Assembly: GCF_032586235.1 (NCBI RefSeq)
Contig: NZ_JAWHTD010000001.1
Coordinates: 62,001 to 126,000, forward strand
Length of the DNA: 64,000 nucleotides
Direction: 5' to 3'
Source: Aestuariicoccus sp032586235
GTDB lineage: Bacteria > Pseudomonadota > Alphaproteobacteria > Rhodobacterales > Rhodobacteraceae
Part shown: in pieces, positions 43,807 through 52,122 of the stretch
How positions within the stretch are numbered: position 1 is the stretch's first letter
Layout: every line of letters begins with the position of its first letter
Position numbers and translations under genes: made by a program
Notes under the pieces: generated by a model
What the model was told of the DNA's origin: nothing
What the model saw: the letters and a program-made list of their open reading frames with translations, nothing else
The model's database searches: none

Positions 43807-44850
43807 TCAGTTCAGCGATTGGTTTATCTGGTCTTCGTAGGCGAAAAGCGCGGTGGACCCCCCGGTATGCAGAAAGAGCACGTTGTCGGTCGGCTTGAAG
43901 AAGCCCTGCCGGACCATGCCGATCAATCCGGCCATGCCCTTGGCGGAATAGACCGGGTCAAGAAGAATTCCCTCCTGCCGCGCGCTTAGGCGGATTGCCT
44001 CCATTGTGGACTCTGCGGGAATTCCGTAGCCCTCGCCGACATAACCGTCATCCACGAGGATCTTGCTCAGCGGGATGGGGTCGGCGCCGAGTTTCTCCAG
44101 CGTTTTCAGGGTCAGCGCGTGCACCGCGTTCATCTGGCGTTCGCGCGGCTGGCGGACGCTGACGCCCATCACCGGCAGCGCATGGCCGATTGCCTCGAAC
44201 CCGGCCACGAGCCCGGCCTGGGTGCCGGTGCTGCCTGTGCCCATCACCAGCCAGTCGAAGGTCTGACCGGTCTCGCTTGCGTGATCCGCGATCTCCTGCG
44301 CGCAATTGGCATAACCAAGCGCGCCGGTGGCGTTCGACCCGCCGCCGGGAATGAAATAGGGGCGGTGCCCCTCGGCGCGCAGTTGTTCGGTCACCGCCTG
44401 CGCCTCGGCGTTCATGTCGAGCCCCGGGGGCCGGAAATCATGCGTCGCGCCAAAGAGGTTGTCGAGCAGCACGTTGCCCGTCTGCTCATACGACGCGGCG
44501 CGGTCGGGCACCCGTCGTTCCAGCAGGACATGGCATTTCATGCCGACCTTGCAGGCCGCCGCCGCCGTCTGGCGGACATGGTTGGATTGCACGGCGCCCT
44601 GGGTGACCAGCATGTCGGCGTTCTGCTGCATCGCCTCGCCCACAAGGAATTCCAGCTTGCGGGTCTTGTTGCCGCCCATGGCCAGCCCGGTGCAATCGTC
44701 GCGCTTGATGAAAAGACGCGGGCCGCCCAGATGTTCGGTCAGGCGCGGCATGGCCTCGATCGGGGTGGGGCGGTGGCACAGGTCGGTGCGCGCGAAGCGT
44801 TCGAAATCAATTCGGACGGCGTCGCGCGGAAGCGTATCGGTATCGGCCAT
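43807..44850 (-). CDS. PLP-dependent D-cysteine desulfhydrase / L-cysteate sulfo-lyase family (CuyA-like)
   Basis: Fold-type II pyridoxal-phosphate enzyme of 347 residues in the ACC deaminase/D-cysteine desulfhydrase group. The cofactor lysine is in GGNKTRKLEF near residue 55 and QSNHVRQTAA is the conserved substrate loop. Features CTGLAMGGNKT, NVLLDNLFGAT, GLDMNAE and YVGEGYGIP resemble cysteate sulfo-lyase CuyA of roseobacters more than enteric D-cysteine desulfhydrase, but the call is not certain. ATG at 44850 is chosen because the longer frame lacks homology. It heads an operon with a betaine-type importer and is divergent from a LysR gene. Confidence 0.72.
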   Translation of the reverse strand: MADTDTLPRDAVRIDFERFARTDLCHRPTPIEAMPRLTEHLGGPRLFIKRDDCTGLAMGGNKTRKLEFLVGEAMQQNADMLVTQGAVQSNHVRQTAAAACKVGMKCHVLLERRVPDRAASYEQTGNVLLDNLFGATHDFRPPGLDMNAEAQAVTEQLRAEGHRPYFIPGGGSNATGALGYANCAQEIADHASETGQTFDWLVMGTGSTGTQAGLVAGFEAIGHALPVMGVSVRQPRERQMNAVHALTLKTLEKLGADPIPLSKILVDDGYVGEGYGIPAESTMEAIRLSARQEGILLDPVYSAKGMAGLIGMVRQGFFKPTDNVLFLHTGGSTALFAYEDQINQSLN

Positions 44851-44931
44851 GGCAAATCCTGCAGGAGCTAAAGTCCCTTTCAGAGTGACCAAGAACCCCG
44901 GCACGATCCAATGCTATGTTTAAATGGCATT

Positions 44932-44946
44932 ATGCAAATTTTGCAT
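44932..44946. promoter_or_regulatory. LysR-type palindrome between cuyA-like and LysR genes
   Basis: ATGCAAA-T-TTTGCAT, a perfect 7-1-7 palindrome with the T-N11-A form of LysR sites, 12 bases before the regulator's start and 81 bases from the cuyA-like start. A good candidate for autoregulation and control of the operon. Confidence 0.6.
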
Positions 44947-44958
44947 TATGATTAAATT

Positions 44959-45876
44959 ATGGACCTTTTGTTAATCCGCGATCTCGAACGCCTGCGCCAG
45001 ACCGGGAACTTTTCCCAGGCCGCGGCGCTCGGTAACCTCAGCCAGCCGGCATTCAGCCGGAGGATCAAGGCGCTCGAGGCCTGGGTCGGCGTCACGCTTG
45101 TCGACCGGTCGCGCCAGCCGGTGCGCCTGACAGAGGCGGGTGCGCAGATCCTTGAGGCCGGATTGCAGGCCTCGGCGCGGATCGAACAAGAGCGCAGCCA
45201 GATCCTCGAGGCACAGTCGCTGCCCGACAAATACGTCGTCACCTTCGCCGCGCAGCATTCCATCGGATGGCGTTTTTACCCCGCCTGGCTTCAGGGGCTC
45301 GAGGACGCCTACGGCCCGATCCTGTCGCGGCTCAGGGCCGACGATCTGCCCAACTGCATGCGCGATCTCAAGAACGGAAGCGTCGATTTCGTGATCGCCT
45401 ATCAGCGCGCCGATGCGCCGCGCGGTATGTGCGTCGATTCCATCGCCATCGGCGACGACCAGCTGATCCCGGTGTGCAAACCCGATGCCGAGGGCCTGCC
45501 GCTCTTTCGCTTCGACACGCCGGGGGTCAAGATGCCCTACCTGCGGTTTGGCGACGCCGCGCCGATCGGTGCGCATCTCGAACCGCTGTTCTTGGACAAG
45601 CTTCTGTCACGCCGGTTGCAGACGGTCTATGAAAATTCCATGGCCGGAGCGCTGCGGATCCGGGCGCGGGCGGGCGACGGCGTGGCCTGGCTGCCGCGCA
45701 GCCTCGTCGCGCCGGATGTGGACAGCGGCATTCTGGTGCAGGCGGGCGAGCCGGACTGGATCGTCGATCTGTCGATCCGGCTCTTTCGCAATACCGAGCG
45801 GTCGAACCGGACCACGCGGTCGATCTGGTCGTTCCTCGAAGTCCGCCAATCGGTGTCGCTCTTGCCCGAGGCGTGA
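44959..45876 (+). CDS. LysR-family transcriptional regulator, divergent from cuyA-like operon
   Basis: 305-residue LysR regulator. The helix-turn-helix is LLLIRDLERLRQTGNFSQAAALGNLSQPAFSRR. The N-terminal half resembles HypT/cuy-type regulators (QPAFSRRIKALEAWVGV). It lies 108 bases from the divergent cuyA-like start, so it most likely controls that operon. A relic-rich stretch begins directly downstream. Confidence 0.9.
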   Translation: MDLLLIRDLERLRQTGNFSQAAALGNLSQPAFSRRIKALEAWVGVTLVDRSRQPVRLTEAGAQILEAGLQASARIEQERSQILEAQSLPDKYVVTFAAQHSIGWRFYPAWLQGLEDAYGPILSRLRADDLPNCMRDLKNGSVDFVIAYQRADAPRGMCVDSIAIGDDQLIPVCKPDAEGLPLFRFDTPGVKMPYLRFGDAAPIGAHLEPLFLDKLLSRRLQTVYENSMAGALRIRARAGDGVAWLPRSLVAPDVDSGILVQAGEPDWIVDLSIRLFRNTERSNRTTRSIWSFLEVRQSVSLLPEA

Positions 45877-46343
45877 CCCGCGGGCGGGCCTTTGACGGCC
45901 ATCCGGCCCTTCCCTCGAAGCTGACGCAGTGCGCGGTGGTGCAACAACGATGTCCCATGTCGCCGGTCCGGCTGCCCTGCCGCGCATGATCGGTTCGATA
46001 TGGCCTCGGGACCAGGTCCAGCCATTCCTTGCATCGCTGCCTGCAGCGGCATGAAAGCCCGGCAGACCGACCGCTGGCGCGGATCAAGAAATTCGGAAAG
46101 ATGGCATATTTTCAGGGCGTTTCTGCGGGCGTTCTGGCCACGCGAATGTCGGTCATACGCATCCGCCCGAGCCCATCGGCCCGGCGTTTTCGATTTCTGT
46201 AGCGCATACGGCGGATCCACTGCGCAATCGGTTCATTGAAACTCGACCGTTTTCCGCTTTGGCTCATCAAGGGTCCGATTCATGCCCAAAGTGATCAAGA
46301 AATATTCGGACCCCCCTGATCACACGGATCGGCGGACGACACC
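45877..46343. other. Gene-free stretch at left edge of relic region
   Basis: No ORF on either strand looks like a protein I recognise. The sequence keeps a high GC content up to about 46.2 kb. A short 22-codon ORF starting near 46281 ends at once. No att-like direct repeat of the tRNA 3' end was seen by eye. Confidence 0.5.
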
Positions 46344-46741
46344 TTGCTGAAGATCGCGGCAAAGTGCGCGCCGGAAATCGGCACGGAGCTTGAACGCGCC
46401 AAGGCGATTGCGCAACTCAACTGGGGAACCACCAACGCAGCAGAGGTGGCGCGCGCGATGGCCGAAACCGTCGGATTGAAACTGGCCGACGTTCCCGATT
46501 TCGACGCGGCGGCATCGTTCGAAGAGGTGGCAAACCTCAAGATGTCCAGCGGCGATGGTGCCGATATCAAGATCAAGCGCCCGGAACTCTAGACCGTTGA
46601 CGCGCTGGACTATAACCGCGCCTACAAGATCCAGGTCAAACCCGCGGTGCCCGCGAACATCGTGGCGATACCCGGCATCGACAAGCGGTTCGTTCGCGAA
46701 AAGGAAACCTGCGAAATCAAGTGGCGCGAAGACTTTTTTAC
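46344..46741 (+). pseudogene. Unknown ORF interrupted by an in-frame amber codon
   Basis: A frame opening near 46344 encodes an acidic protein of 82 residues, EIGTELERAKAIAQLNWGTTNAAEVARAM and so on, then TAG at 46590-46592, and continues in the same frame with VDALDYNRAYKIQVKPAVPANIVAIPGIDK to a second TAG near 46743. No family recognised. The frame without the stop would be about 130 codons. It may be a relic of a transferred gene; the last part overlaps in another frame the helicase remnant. Confidence 0.5.
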
Positions 46742-46843
46742 GTAGGCTTCACACGGGCAGAAGAAGAAATCCATATTGTGTGCAATAAGAACAATCCGTC
46801 CCCGTTTGTGATTGAGTTGGCGAGACGTTTGAAGGAGCAATAG
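46739..46843 (+). pseudogene. 3' remnant of a UvrD/Rep-type helicase gene
   Basis: In a frame different from its upstream neighbour, the codons read YVGFTRAEEEIHIVCNKN and then ELARRLKEQ and TAG. The YVGFTRAEEE block is motif VI of superfamily-1 UvrD/Rep helicases, and the RLFYV before it (to about 46710) fits as well. The rest of the gene is missing. Such helicases are parts of several phage-defence systems, including the Gabija type, but the source system cannot be identified from 35 residues. Confidence 0.62.
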
Positions 46844-46875
46844 GGCACTCGACTGCCTAAGTGTTCAGGACCCGG

Positions 46876-47175
46876 TCACTGGCAACCAAATTCGCTCATA
46901 TATTGCCGGACCCGGTCAAGGTTCGAGCTCGAGCTGGGTCCACAAAGAGACTCACATGGCACGCCGTCTCCGTCACCGTCGGCCCTTCTATAGCCGCATA
47001 CACACCATTGGTAGACAGCCTCTCTACAGCTACTGAAGCGCCCACAGGTGCCGCCGCAATTGTAACTTTGAGCTAGTTGAAACGACTGCCTCGGCTCCTC
47101 AGAAAGCACGTAGGTCGGCAAGGTTACTAGCGACATAACCAACGCAAAAAAGGTGAGTATTTTCAGATCAAACAT
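46876..47175 (-). CDS. Small exported protein with excalibur calcium-binding domain
   Basis: A 99-residue protein with a signal peptide (residues 1-25, MSLVTLPTYVLS region) and a C-terminal excalibur-type domain: CGGTCGRFSSCREAVYQWC and then RADGDGDGVPCESLCG. The DxDxDG acidic loop can bind calcium and the six cysteines fit disulphides. Such domains often accompany secreted nucleases; no nuclease is nearby. Its A+T-rich coding sequence is unlike the surroundings, so it may have arrived with the island. Confidence 0.7.
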   Translation of the reverse strand: MFDLKILTFFALVMSLVTLPTYVLSEEPRQSFQLAQSYNCGGTCGRFSSCREAVYQWCVCGYRRADGDGDGVPCESLCGPSSSSNLDRVRQYMSEFGCQ

Positions 47176-47608
47176 TTTTTCTCATTTCAAAATAAATTCC
47201 CGTAATCCTTATCAGTGGTAATACCTTCTGGCAACCCTTTTAACAGTCTTTAGCCGATGAGAAAATTAATGATTATCAATAACGTCCACAATATGGCCAC
47301 ATAGTGCGACGTCAGATCGGACAGCTCAAGTGCATCATCGAGGTCCCGCAAGATGAGCAGGCCTGCATCAGAACTGAGCTGCGACGGTCGGGGTTCCAGC
47401 GGCGCGCGTTGGAGGGAATCCCGCCTCAGATTGTGACTTATTCCAGCACTCGATAGAATGAACGTACAACACCGCCTTCACGTAGCTAGACTGATCCAAG
47501 TGTACCCTCAAGCATATTCAGTTACTGAAAAAATTTTTAGGTAACTGGGAGAAAATGAGTTACCAATATTTATGTGAAATGTTGGTCAGCGAAAACTAAG
47601 GAAAACAC
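47176..47608. other. A+T-richer stretch without a gene
   Basis: No convincing ORF. Base composition is clearly richer in A+T than the rest of the window, especially around 47200-47290 and 47500-47600, and ends at the small unknown gene. Part of the relic region. Confidence 0.5.
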
Positions 47609-47962
47609 ATGGCTAAGAAAGAAGAAGAACGAGACTGGTCGGAGATCATCGCTGAAGTGCGGTCAAAGGCGAAGTTGGAACTTGAAGAAGTTGCTAGCGA
47701 AATTCATGCAAAGGTAGAAGAGGTGGTTGCGAAGGTCCGTTCTGCCAACTTCCATGAGGAAGCCGAACAGTTTCTATCTCGAGTTCGAAATCTTGCAGAC
47801 GATTTCTCTCATTCCGAGGAAGGTCCTTCGTCTTCAGTCGCCAAACCCAAGACCGGTAAAGCTAAACGCCCTCCCATGTACCGCACACCTGATGGTAAAG
47901 AATACTCCAGGGCACTCAAGGGCTGGACGGAAGCTGAGAAAGAGAAGTTCAGGATTAAGTGA
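47609..47962 (+). CDS. Small unknown protein
   Basis: A 117-residue charged protein. Residues 1-65 are a predicted helix or coiled coil rich in E, K and V (WSEIIAEVRSKAKLELEEVASEIHAKVEEV); a basic linker KPKTGKAKR follows; the last 30 residues YRTPDGKEYSRALKGWTEAEKEKF resemble loosely the DNA-binding end of H-NS-like proteins, without a good match. Preceded by GGAAAAC. A+T-rich for this genome. Role unknown. Confidence 0.55.
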   Translation: MAKKEEERDWSEIIAEVRSKAKLELEEVASEIHAKVEEVVAKVRSANFHEEAEQFLSRVRNLADDFSHSEEGPSSSVAKPKTGKAKRPPMYRTPDGKEYSRALKGWTEAEKEKFRIK

Positions 47963-48191
47963 AGACTAACGAGCGCTGCATCCAAAGCGGACATCACTTA
48001 GACCTCGCCCAATCCTAGATGACGGCTGACGAGGGCTTAACGGACATCTTATAGAAAGGCTCAGATGTCGTGGAAGAGCCCAGAGCGGACCTTCTGACCG
48101 TGCGCTTTCCGCCGGTTGTTGAGTCAGTTTCGTGTTTGATCGATGTCATGCTATTATGGGGCTATTGAAACATCGGGGGGGGGAGGACAAC

Positions 48192-48620
48192 ATGTCGAAC
48201 ACGCACAAAGGTCAGTGCTTCTGCGGAGCCGTCGAAGTCGAAGTGACCGGGGAACCGGCCGGTATGGGCTATTGCCATTGCGAAAGCTGTCGGTCTTGGT
48301 CGGCCGGTCCAGTTAATGCATTCACTCTCTGGGACCCGGACAAGGTCAAGATTGTGAAGGGCGAAGAGTATGTGAGGCAATACAACAAGACCGAAAACAG
48401 CGATCGGAAATGGTGCGAAAAGTGCGGTGGACACCTAATGGCAGGGCATCCGGGCCTTGGCCTTACCGATGTCTATGCGGCGGTAATTCCGAGCCTCGAG
48501 TTCAAGCCGGGCATTCACGTCAACTACGCCGAAACGGTTCTTCCAATGAAGGACGGCCTACCGAAAATGAAAGACTTCCCCTCCGAATTCGGAGGTTCGG
48601 GAGAAACAGTTCCGGAATAG
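48192..48620 (+). CDS. GFA family protein (glutathione-dependent formaldehyde-activating-like)
   Basis: 142-residue zinc-binding protein. Cysteines are in GQCFCGAVEVEV near residue 10, YCHCESCRSWS near 32 and WCEKCGGHL near 77, the pattern of the Mss4-like GFA fold. True Gfa condenses glutathione and formaldehyde, but most homologues have no proven activity. ATG at 48192 follows GGGGAGGAC. Sits inside the relic region yet looks intact. Confidence 0.82.
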   Translation: MSNTHKGQCFCGAVEVEVTGEPAGMGYCHCESCRSWSAGPVNAFTLWDPDKVKIVKGEEYVRQYNKTENSDRKWCEKCGGHLMAGHPGLGLTDVYAAVIPSLEFKPGIHVNYAETVLPMKDGLPKMKDFPSEFGGSGETVPE

Positions 48621-49175
48621 GTCGATGGCCACGCGACAGCCGTCACCCCTGGTGTCATTTCAGCGGTTGGCGGCTTTGTCCGCAAGCCGGACCTAACCTC
48701 GATTTTGGCGAACGTCTGGAGCCGTTGAAAACCGTCGTTGGGGTTGGGATCGATTATTTCTCCATAGCCTAGCCCTGCAGCATCCCCACTTGATGAAGCT
48801 AGATGAAGATGTCCTTGGGCTGGTCACGCTCAGTGCTTCAAGTGTTTCCAACCCCTTCACTGGCAGAGGGCATATATGAATTACGCACATACCCCCGGTG
48901 GCCCATACCCACCCCCTCGCAAAAGCTGGACCGGAGAGGTCTGTGCCGGGTTGGTTGCCTGCACAAGTGGGCCGTTATCTCAGTTGCGTCAGCTTAAAGT
49001 GTAGGGGCGTTGTCCGGACCCTGAGGCACTAGTCCGTGCTGCAAGGCGTTACGTGAGACTTCCTGCGGCAAACATCAAAGCTAAGCTCAGCGGAAGAAAT
49101 CCGCCAAATGTCTACCATATGTCTATTGGAGCACTGGGCTCTCGCGCACATTTTTCCATAAGTCTTTGATTTTAG
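48621..49175. other. Gene-free stretch before tRNA-Lys
   Basis: No ORF with a recognisable product. A fragment near 48870 reads GIYELRTY, which recalls the start of NIPSNAP proteins, but nothing further fits. The stretch directly adjoins the 3' side of the tRNA-Lys gene, the usual insertion point for tRNA-targeting elements. Confidence 0.5.
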
Positions 49176-49251
49176 TGGTGAGCCGTGCAGGATTCGAACC
49201 TGCGACCCACTGATTAAAAGTCAGTTGCTCTACCAACTGAGCTAACGGCCC
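49176..49251 (-). tRNA. tRNA-Lys (anticodon TTT)
   Basis: 76 bases on the minus strand including the encoded CCA: acceptor GGGCCGT, D arm GCTCAGTTGGTAGAGC, anticodon stem ACTGA/TCAGT around CTTTTAA with anticodon TTT, T arm GCAGGTTCGAATCCTGC, and acceptor end ACGGCTC. The first six acceptor pairs form with one G-T pair; complete cloverleaf. Its 3' end faces the relic-rich stretch. Confidence 0.97.
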
Positions 49252-49376
49252 ACTAGGCGGTGTATCTAGAAAGACGCTTGCAGGGGGTCAACCCATAAAA
49301 TCGACAAAGTCCGGGTCTTTTGCGGCCGGCATCGGGGGCTCTGGAAGAGGGGCGGGGAAGGGCGTATATGCTCGGC

Positions 49377-50207
49377 ATGACCGCTGTGCGCGATACCGGA
49401 TTGCCCTTCATGAAAATGCACGGGCTTGGCAACGACTTTGTCGTGCTGGACGCGCGTGCGCGCACGCTGGAGGTGACGCCGGCGCTGGCGGTGGCGCTGG
49501 GTGACAGGCATCGCGGGGTGGGGTTCGACCAGCTGGCGGTGATCACCAAGGGCACGCAGGACGCGCATCTGACTTTCTACAACGCGGACGGGTCGTTAAG
49601 CGGGGCGTGCGGTAATGCCACGCGCTGCATCGCGCGCTTCCTGATGGACGAATCGGGGCGAGAGGCGCTGACGCTGACCACGGATCGCGGCACGTTGCCT
49701 GTGTGCGATGCGGGCGGAGGGCTGACCTCGGTGAACATGGGGGCGCCGCAGCTTGACTGGGCCGAGATTCCGTTGGCCGAGGCGATGGATACGCTGGAAT
49801 TGCCGATCGAGGGCGCGCCGACGGCGACCGGCATGGGCAACCCGCATTGCACCTTCTTCGTCGAGGATGCCGAGGCGGTGGCGCTCGACCAGTTCGGGCC
49901 GCGGTATGAACACCATCCGCTCTATCCGCGGCGCACCAATGTGCAGGTGGCCAGCGTGACCGGCCCCGACCGCATCCGCATGCGCGTGTGGGAAAGGGGC
50001 GTGGGGGTGACGCTGGCCTCGGGCTCCAGTTCCTGCGCCACGGCGGTGGCGGCGGCGCGGCGCGGGCTGACCGGCCGGCGCGTCATGATCGACCTCGATG
50101 GCGGCACGCTTATGATCGACTGGCGCGAGGATGGCGTCTGGATGACCGGCCCCACGGCGCATGTTTTTGACGGGGTGCTGTCCCCTGACTGGCTGGCCGC
50201 GCTATGA
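49377..50207 (+). CDS. dapF: Diaminopimelate epimerase, Ser replacing one catalytic Cys
   Basis: Converts LL- to meso-diaminopimelate for lysine and peptidoglycan. 276 residues with the two-domain epimerase fold: MKMHGLGNDFVVLD near the start and the first catalytic cysteine Cys78 in GACGNATRC. The second, expected in the motif GxGxT-L-A-C-G-S-G-A-C, reads GVGVTLASGSSSC, so position 215 is Ser; Cys220 is kept at the later place. Activity may therefore be lowered or rely on Cys220. ATG at 49377 is taken, though an in-frame ATG lies 9 bases upstream. Overlaps mtaB. Confidence 0.9.
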   Translation: MTAVRDTGLPFMKMHGLGNDFVVLDARARTLEVTPALAVALGDRHRGVGFDQLAVITKGTQDAHLTFYNADGSLSGACGNATRCIARFLMDESGREALTLTTDRGTLPVCDAGGGLTSVNMGAPQLDWAEIPLAEAMDTLELPIEGAPTATGMGNPHCTFFVEDAEAVALDQFGPRYEHHPLYPRRTNVQVASVTGPDRIRMRVWERGVGVTLASGSSSCATAVAAARRGLTGRRVMIDLDGGTLMIDWREDGVWMTGPTAHVFDGVLSPDWLAAL

Positions 50208-51457
50208 CCGCGCCCAAGTTCACCACGCTGGGCTGCCGGCTCAACGCCTACGAGACCGAGGCGATGAAGGCGCTGGCCGATCAGGCCGGGCTGGGCGATG
50301 CCGTGGTGGTCAACACCTGCGCGGTCACCAACGAGGCCGTCGCCAAGGCCCGCAAGGAGATTCGCCGCCTGCGCCGCGAAAACCCGCAGGCGCGGGTGAT
50401 CGTCACCGGCTGCGCGGCGCAGATCGACCCCGACAGCTTTGCCCGGATGGAAGAGGTCGACGCCGTCATCGGCAATACCGAAAAGATGACGCCCGAAACC
50501 TGGGGCCGTCTGGCGGCGGATTTCATCGGCAATACCGAAACCGTGCTGGTCGACGACATCATGTCGGTCACCGAAACCGCCGGTCACCTGATCGACGGCT
50601 TCGGCACGCGCAGCCGCGCCTATGTGCAGGTCCAGAACGGCTGCGATCATCGCTGCACCTTTTGCATCATCCCTTACGGCCGGGGCAATTCCCGGTCGGT
50701 CCCCGCCGGTGTCGTGGTGGATCAGATCAAGCGGCTGGTCCAGCAGGGCTATAACGAGGTGGTGCTGACCGGGGTCGATCTGACCTCTTGGGGCGCGGAT
50801 TTGCCGTCGCAGCCCAGGCTGGGCGATCTGGTGATGCGGATCCTGCGGCTGGTGCCCGATCTGCCGCGTCTCAGGATCAGCAGCATCGACAGTATCGAGG
50901 TCGACGACAACCTGATGCGCGCCATCGCGACCGAGCCGCGGCTGATGCCGCATCTGCACCTGTCGCTGCAGCATGGCGACGATCTGATCCTCAAGCGGAT
51001 GAAGCGCCGCCACCTGCGCGACGACGCCATCCGCTTTGCCGAAGAGGCGCGCAAGCTGCGGCCTGACATGACCTTCGGCGCCGACATCATCGCCGGTTTC
51101 CCGACCGAAACCGAGGCGCATTTCGAAAACTCGCTGAAGCTGGTAGAGGAATGCGGCCTGACCTGGCTGCATGTCTTTCCCTACAGCCCGCGCCCCGGCA
51201 CGCCTGCCGCGCGGATGCCGCAGGTCGACGGGCGCGCGATCAAGGAGCGCGCGGCGCGGCTGCGCGCCGCCGGTACGCGGCAGGTCGACCGGCATCTGCA
51301 GGCGCAGATCGGGCGCCGTCACAACGTGCTGACCGAAGCCCCCGACATGGGCCGGACCGAGCAATTCACCGAGGTGCGGTTCTCCCAACCTCAGCCCGTC
51401 GGCCAGATCGTGCCTGTCACGATTGCCGGGCAGGACGGGCATCAACTTCGGGCCTGA
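50204..51457 (+). CDS. mtaB: tRNA t6A37 methylthiotransferase MtaB
   Basis: Radical-SAM enzyme of 417 residues that turns t6A37 to ms2t6A37 in tRNAs reading ANN codons, among them tRNA-Lys. N-terminal UPF0004 cysteines in GCRLNAYE, NTCAVTN and TGCAAQ; radical-SAM motif CDHRCTFC near residue 148; C-terminal TRAM-like end. Starts in an ATGA overlap with dapF. tsaB at 22016 makes the t6A precursor for this step. Confidence 0.93.
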   Translation: MTAPKFTTLGCRLNAYETEAMKALADQAGLGDAVVVNTCAVTNEAVAKARKEIRRLRRENPQARVIVTGCAAQIDPDSFARMEEVDAVIGNTEKMTPETWGRLAADFIGNTETVLVDDIMSVTETAGHLIDGFGTRSRAYVQVQNGCDHRCTFCIIPYGRGNSRSVPAGVVVDQIKRLVQQGYNEVVLTGVDLTSWGADLPSQPRLGDLVMRILRLVPDLPRLRISSIDSIEVDDNLMRAIATEPRLMPHLHLSLQHGDDLILKRMKRRHLRDDAIRFAEEARKLRPDMTFGADIIAGFPTETEAHFENSLKLVEECGLTWLHVFPYSPRPGTPAARMPQVDGRAIKERAARLRAAGTRQVDRHLQAQIGRRHNVLTEAPDMGRTEQFTEVRFSQPQPVGQIVPVTIAGQDGHQLRA

Positions 51458-51459
51458 CC

Positions 51460-52083
51460 ATGCATCCCAATCCTATCTTCCACAAAACCGACCGTGCGCG
51501 CAGCCTCGCCTTTGCCCGCGAGCGTGGCTTCGGCGTTTTGGCGGTATCGGCCGAGGGCGCGCCGCATCTGTCGCATGTGCCCTTCCTGCTGTCCGAGGAT
51601 GGCACGAGTGCGCTTCTGCATCTGGTGCGCTCGAACCCGATCGCGCGGACGGTGCGCGCGGCCACGCCCGCGCGGCTCGACGTGCTGGGGCCGGACGGCT
51701 ATGTGTCGCCCGACTGGTACGGCATCGACGATCAGGTGCCGACCTGGAACTACGTCGCAGTGCACCTGCTGGGGCAACTGCACCCCATGCCCCCCGAAAG
51801 CATCGAAGAGGTGCTGGAGGCGCAATCGGCAGCCTACGAGGGGCGGCTCGACAAGCGGCCCTGGACCATGGACAAGATGAGCGGCGACGCGAAGGCCCGC
51901 ATGCTGCGCCAGATCCTGCCCTTCCGGCTGGAAGTGACCGGCATCGACGCCACCTGGAAGCTGGGCCAGAACAAGCCCGACGAGGTGCGAAAACGCGCCG
52001 CCGGTCACGCGCGGGGCGGTCTGGGTAACGATCTGGGCACGCTCGCCAACTTGATGGACGCGCCGCCCGATCTGACCGACTGA
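51460..52083 (+). CDS. FMN-binding protein, PaiB family
   Basis: 207-residue PaiB-type protein. HVPFLLSEDGTSALLHLVRSNPIARTV and WNYVAVHLLGQLHP are family hallmarks and fit a split-barrel FMN-binding fold. Family members were called transcriptional regulators, but the protein has no helix-turn-helix. Starts 2 bases after mtaB. Function not known. Confidence 0.86.
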   Translation: MHPNPIFHKTDRARSLAFARERGFGVLAVSAEGAPHLSHVPFLLSEDGTSALLHLVRSNPIARTVRAATPARLDVLGPDGYVSPDWYGIDDQVPTWNYVAVHLLGQLHPMPPESIEEVLEAQSAAYEGRLDKRPWTMDKMSGDAKARMLRQILPFRLEVTGIDATWKLGQNKPDEVRKRAAGHARGGLGNDLGTLANLMDAPPDLTD

Positions 52084-52122
52084 CCATTTGCGCTTGCGGC
52101 ACATTTGCGCCATGACAGAGGC

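Noticed and set aside
48860..49000. Possible NIPSNAP relic (GIYELRTY)
   Set aside because: Only eight residues fit; the following translation does not continue the family.
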